Part shown: one piece after another, positions 6,094 through 7,633 of the stretch
Layout: every line of letters begins with the position of its first letter
Numbering within the stretch: the stretch's first letter is position 1
NCBI GenBank assembly: GCA_947479075.1
Contig: CANJZR010000179.1
Coordinates: 1 to 7,633 of the forward strand
Direction: 5' to 3'
Length of the DNA stretch: 7,633 bases
DNA from: Planctomycetaceae bacterium
GTDB lineage: Bacteria; Planctomycetota; Planctomycetia; Planctomycetales; Planctomycetaceae
Program-made: the position numbers and the translations under genes
Notes under the pieces: model-generated
What the model was told of the DNA's origin: nothing
The model's database searches: none
Seen by the model: the letters and a program-made list of their open reading frames with translations, nothing else

Positions 6094-7633
6094 ATGCCGC
6101 GTTACGACGCCCCTCGCATTGAATCCAAATGGCAGAAGTTCTGGGACGAGCACCAGACTTTCGTCACGCCGAACACTCCGCCCGCGAATGCCCAGGGGAA
6201 GCTGTACGTTCTGGATATGTTTCCCTACCCCAGCGGCTCAGGGCTGCATGTGGGACATCCCGAGGGGTACACAGCCACTGATATCGTCGTGCGTTACAAC
6301 CGCATGAAGGGGAAGCACGTCCTGCACCCGATGGGGTGGGATGCGTTCGGGTTGCCCGCCGAAGAGCATGCGGTCAAGACCGGGACACACCCGGCCGTCA
6401 CGACCAAGAAGAACATCGACACCTTCCGCCGCCAGCTGAAGATGCTGGGCTTCAGCTATGACTGGAGCCGCGAGCTGTCGACGACCGATCCCGACTACTA
6501 CCGCTGGACGCAGTGGATCTTCCTCCAGCTGTTCGACACGTGGTACGACCCGACGTTTGAGTGGACTGGCCCAGACGGGAAGCAGCGGTTGGGGAAGGGG
6601 CGACCGATCAGCGAGTTGCCGATTCCGGAGGAGTTGCTGGCGAGCGTCCGGCGTCAGCCGGATGGTTCCGCGTCGAAGCACCAGGAGGCTGACGCCTCCC
6701 GCTCGCCGGAGATCCGCAAGTACCAGGACCAGCACCGCCTCGCGTACATCAGCGAAGCTCCCGTGAACTGGTGTCCGGCACTGGGAACGGTGCTGGCCAA
6801 CGAAGAAGTCATCGACGGCAAGAGCGAACGCGGTAGCCATCCGGTTGTGCGCATGCCACTCAAGCAGTGGATGCTCAGGATCACTGCGTACGCAGACCGA
6901 TTGGCGAATGAACTGGATGACCTCGGGTGGCCCGACTCGATCAAGGCGCTGCAGCGGAACTGGATCGGTCGGTCGGTGGGGGCGGAGGTCGACTTCGCGA
7001 TCGATTCCCTGGCGAGCGGTGGGCGTGAGCCCGCCGGTTCTTCGAGCGTTCAACTGCCGGGAAGCACCGGGGGGCTCACGCCGCCCCGCTCGCCGGAGTT
7101 TGTGCGGGTCTACACCACCCGGCCCGACACGCTGTTCGGCGTGACCTACATGGTTCTGGCCCCTGAACATCCGCTCGTTGACCAGATCACAACGCCGGAG
7201 CAGAAGGCTGCGGTCGACGAGTACCGACGCAAGGCCTCGCTCAAGAGCGACCTCGACCGAACCGACCTCGCCAAGGACAAGAGCGGGGTCTTCACGGGTG
7301 GTTACGCGATCAACCCGGTCGATAATGCCCGGGTTCCAATCTGGATCGCCGACTACGTTCTCAGCAGCTATGGCACCGGGGCCATCATGGCTGTGCCAGC
7401 TCACGATGAGAGAGACTGGGAGTTCGCGAAGAAGTTCGACATTCCGATCGTTCAGGTCGTGGCGGAAGAGGGCCGGGGTGACGGTTCAGGTACTCAACCT
7501 CTCAAGGCCCCCTTCACCGAAGTTGGCGTGGCGATCAACTCGGGCAAGTACAACGGACTTCCCACGGCGGAGTTCAAGGCTCGCATCACCGCGGACCTCG
7601 CAGCCGCGGGCGTCGGCAAGGAGGCGGTGAACT
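6094..7633 (+). CDS. leuS: Leucyl-tRNA synthetase, N-terminal 513 codons (runs off the window)
   Basis: This class I synthetase charges tRNA-Leu with leucine in the cytoplasm. Visible motifs are MFPYPSGSGLHVGHPEGYT (42-60), with HVGH (52-55) as the HIGH ATP-binding signature, then GWDAFGLPAEEHA, SYDWSREL, APVNWCP (222-228), LQRNWIGRS and the editing-domain (CP1) motifs TTRPDT (341-346) and HDERD (437-441), which carries the conserved editing aspartate. The second CXXC of the usual zinc knuckle after NWCP is missing (GKSERGSHP instead). The catalytic KMSKS loop and anticodon-binding region lie beyond the window. An insert of about 60 residues (about 151-216) precedes NWCP. Two palindromic elements contribute residues 182-206 and 306-335 in frame. 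The ATG at 6094 has no obvious ribosome-binding site, but protein similarity begins there (PRYDAPRIESKWQKFW). The frame stays open to the last base. Confidence 0.97.
   Translation, partial: MPRYDAPRIESKWQKFWDEHQTFVTPNTPPANAQGKLYVLDMFPYPSGSGLHVGHPEGYTATDIVVRYNRMKGKHVLHPMGWDAFGLPAEEHAVKTGTHPAVTTKKNIDTFRRQLKMLGFSYDWSRELSTTDPDYYRWTQWIFLQLFDTWYDPTFEWTGPDGKQRLGKGRPISELPIPEELLASVRRQPDGSASKHQEADASRSPEIRKYQDQHRLAYISEAPVNWCPALGTVLANEEVIDGKSERGSHPVVRMPLKQWMLRITAYADRLANELDDLGWPDSIKALQRNWIGRSVGAEVDFAIDSLASGGREPAGSSSVQLPGSTGGLTPPRSPEFVRVYTTRPDTLFGVTYMVLAPEHPLVDQITTPEQKAAVDEYRRKASLKSDLDRTDLAKDKSGVFTGGYAINPVDNARVPIWIADYVLSSYGTGAIMAVPAHDERDWEFAKKFDIPIVQVVAEEGRGDGSGTQPLKAPFTEVGVAINSGKYNGLPTAEFKARITADLAAAGVGKEAVN
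6637..6711 (+). repeat. In-frame palindromic element copy 1 within leuS (75 bp)
   Basis: The element runs from CTGGCGAGCG to CGCTCGCCGGAG, ends that it shares with copy 2. The helices abut with no unpaired junction bases: outer stem 6639-6646 with 6700-6707 (8 bp); left hairpin 6647-6652 with 6657-6662, loop GTCA; central stem TGGT (6663-6666) with ACCA (6680-6683) around a 13-base loop; right hairpin 6684-6689 with 6694-6699, loop TGAC. Every listed pair is Watson-Crick. Alternatively GGCGTCAGCC (6650-6659 region) can pair across the arms with GGCTGACGCC. The element is 25 codons long and encodes a segment beginning LAS and ending RSPE. Confidence 0.85.
7009..7098 (+). repeat. In-frame palindromic element copy 2 within leuS (90 bp)
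   Basis: It shares the ends CTGGCGAGCG and CGCTCGCCGGAG with copy 1 and folds the same way. Outer stem 7011-7018 pairs with 7087-7094; left hairpin 7019-7024 with 7029-7034, loop GTGA (one T-G wobble); central stem CGGT (7035-7038) with ACCG (7066-7069), extended past one mismatch by CTTC (7040-7043) with GAAG (7061-7064); right hairpin 7070-7075 with 7080-7086, loop TCAC, one bulged G. The central loop is longer than in copy 1. The element is 30 codons long, in the same frame as copy 1, and again encodes LAS at its start and RSPE at its end. Confidence 0.85.

Noticed and set aside
6637..6711. tRNA or tRNA-like gene suggested by the cloverleaf shape
   Set aside because: There is no acceptor end, no T-loop or D-loop consensus, hairpin loops are only four bases, and the sequence is translated as part of LeuRS.
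6637..7098. Intein or intron as explanation of the leuS inserts
   Set aside because: 25 and 30 codons are far too short for an intein, no splicing residues are visible, and the frame is continuous.
6238..7404. A 388-codon open frame antisense to leuS
   Set aside because: Its sequence is low-complexity Arg/Pro/Gly/Val-rich with no domain, and it lies wholly opposite a clear LeuRS reading frame. It is a by-product of GC-biased codon use.
1..7633. CRISPR array, prophage or defence island
   Set aside because: No regularly spaced direct repeats, integrase, transposase or defence-type domains are present in the window.

Overview
The window looks like a chromosomal segment of a planctomycete, probably in or near the Planctomycetaceae. 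This is an inference. It rests on the leucyl-tRNA synthetase, which has a long insert ahead of its NWCP motif and a degenerate zinc knuckle, on the large membrane-anchored multihaem cytochrome, and on short two-helix or one-helix proteins without recognisable families. Shine-Dalgarno sequences are present before some genes and absent before others.

Layout. The left part is on the minus strand: an octahaem c-type cytochrome with a HEAT-like tail (120-2087) and, upstream of it, a 75-residue two-helix membrane protein (2387-2614). A divergent spacer (2615-2832) separates these from a plus-strand series: a 185-residue protein anchored at both ends (2833-3390), a single-pass protein with a GSDW motif (3498-4028), a secreted five-bladed-propeller glycosidase-like protein (4146-5132), a second GSDW protein paralogous to the first (5332-5892), and the first 513 codons of leuS (6094 to the window end). 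The genes have spacers of about 100-200 bases, so they need not be one operon. No metabolic pathway links them clearly. The cytochrome and glycosidase both act outside the cytoplasmic membrane, and leuS is housekeeping.

The most interesting structure is inside leuS. Two copies of a palindromic element (75 and 90 bp) sit in the same reading frame and add 25 and 30 residues. Each copy is a head-to-head pair of half-units: tag GGCGAGCG, a 6-bp hairpin with loop GTSA, then YGGT. The four helices meet with no unpaired junction bases. Base changes between the copies are compensated across the arms. A divergent fifth half-unit lies just upstream of leuS. This resembles inverted REP pairs (BIMEs) or Rickettsia palindromic elements, here tolerated inside an essential gene.
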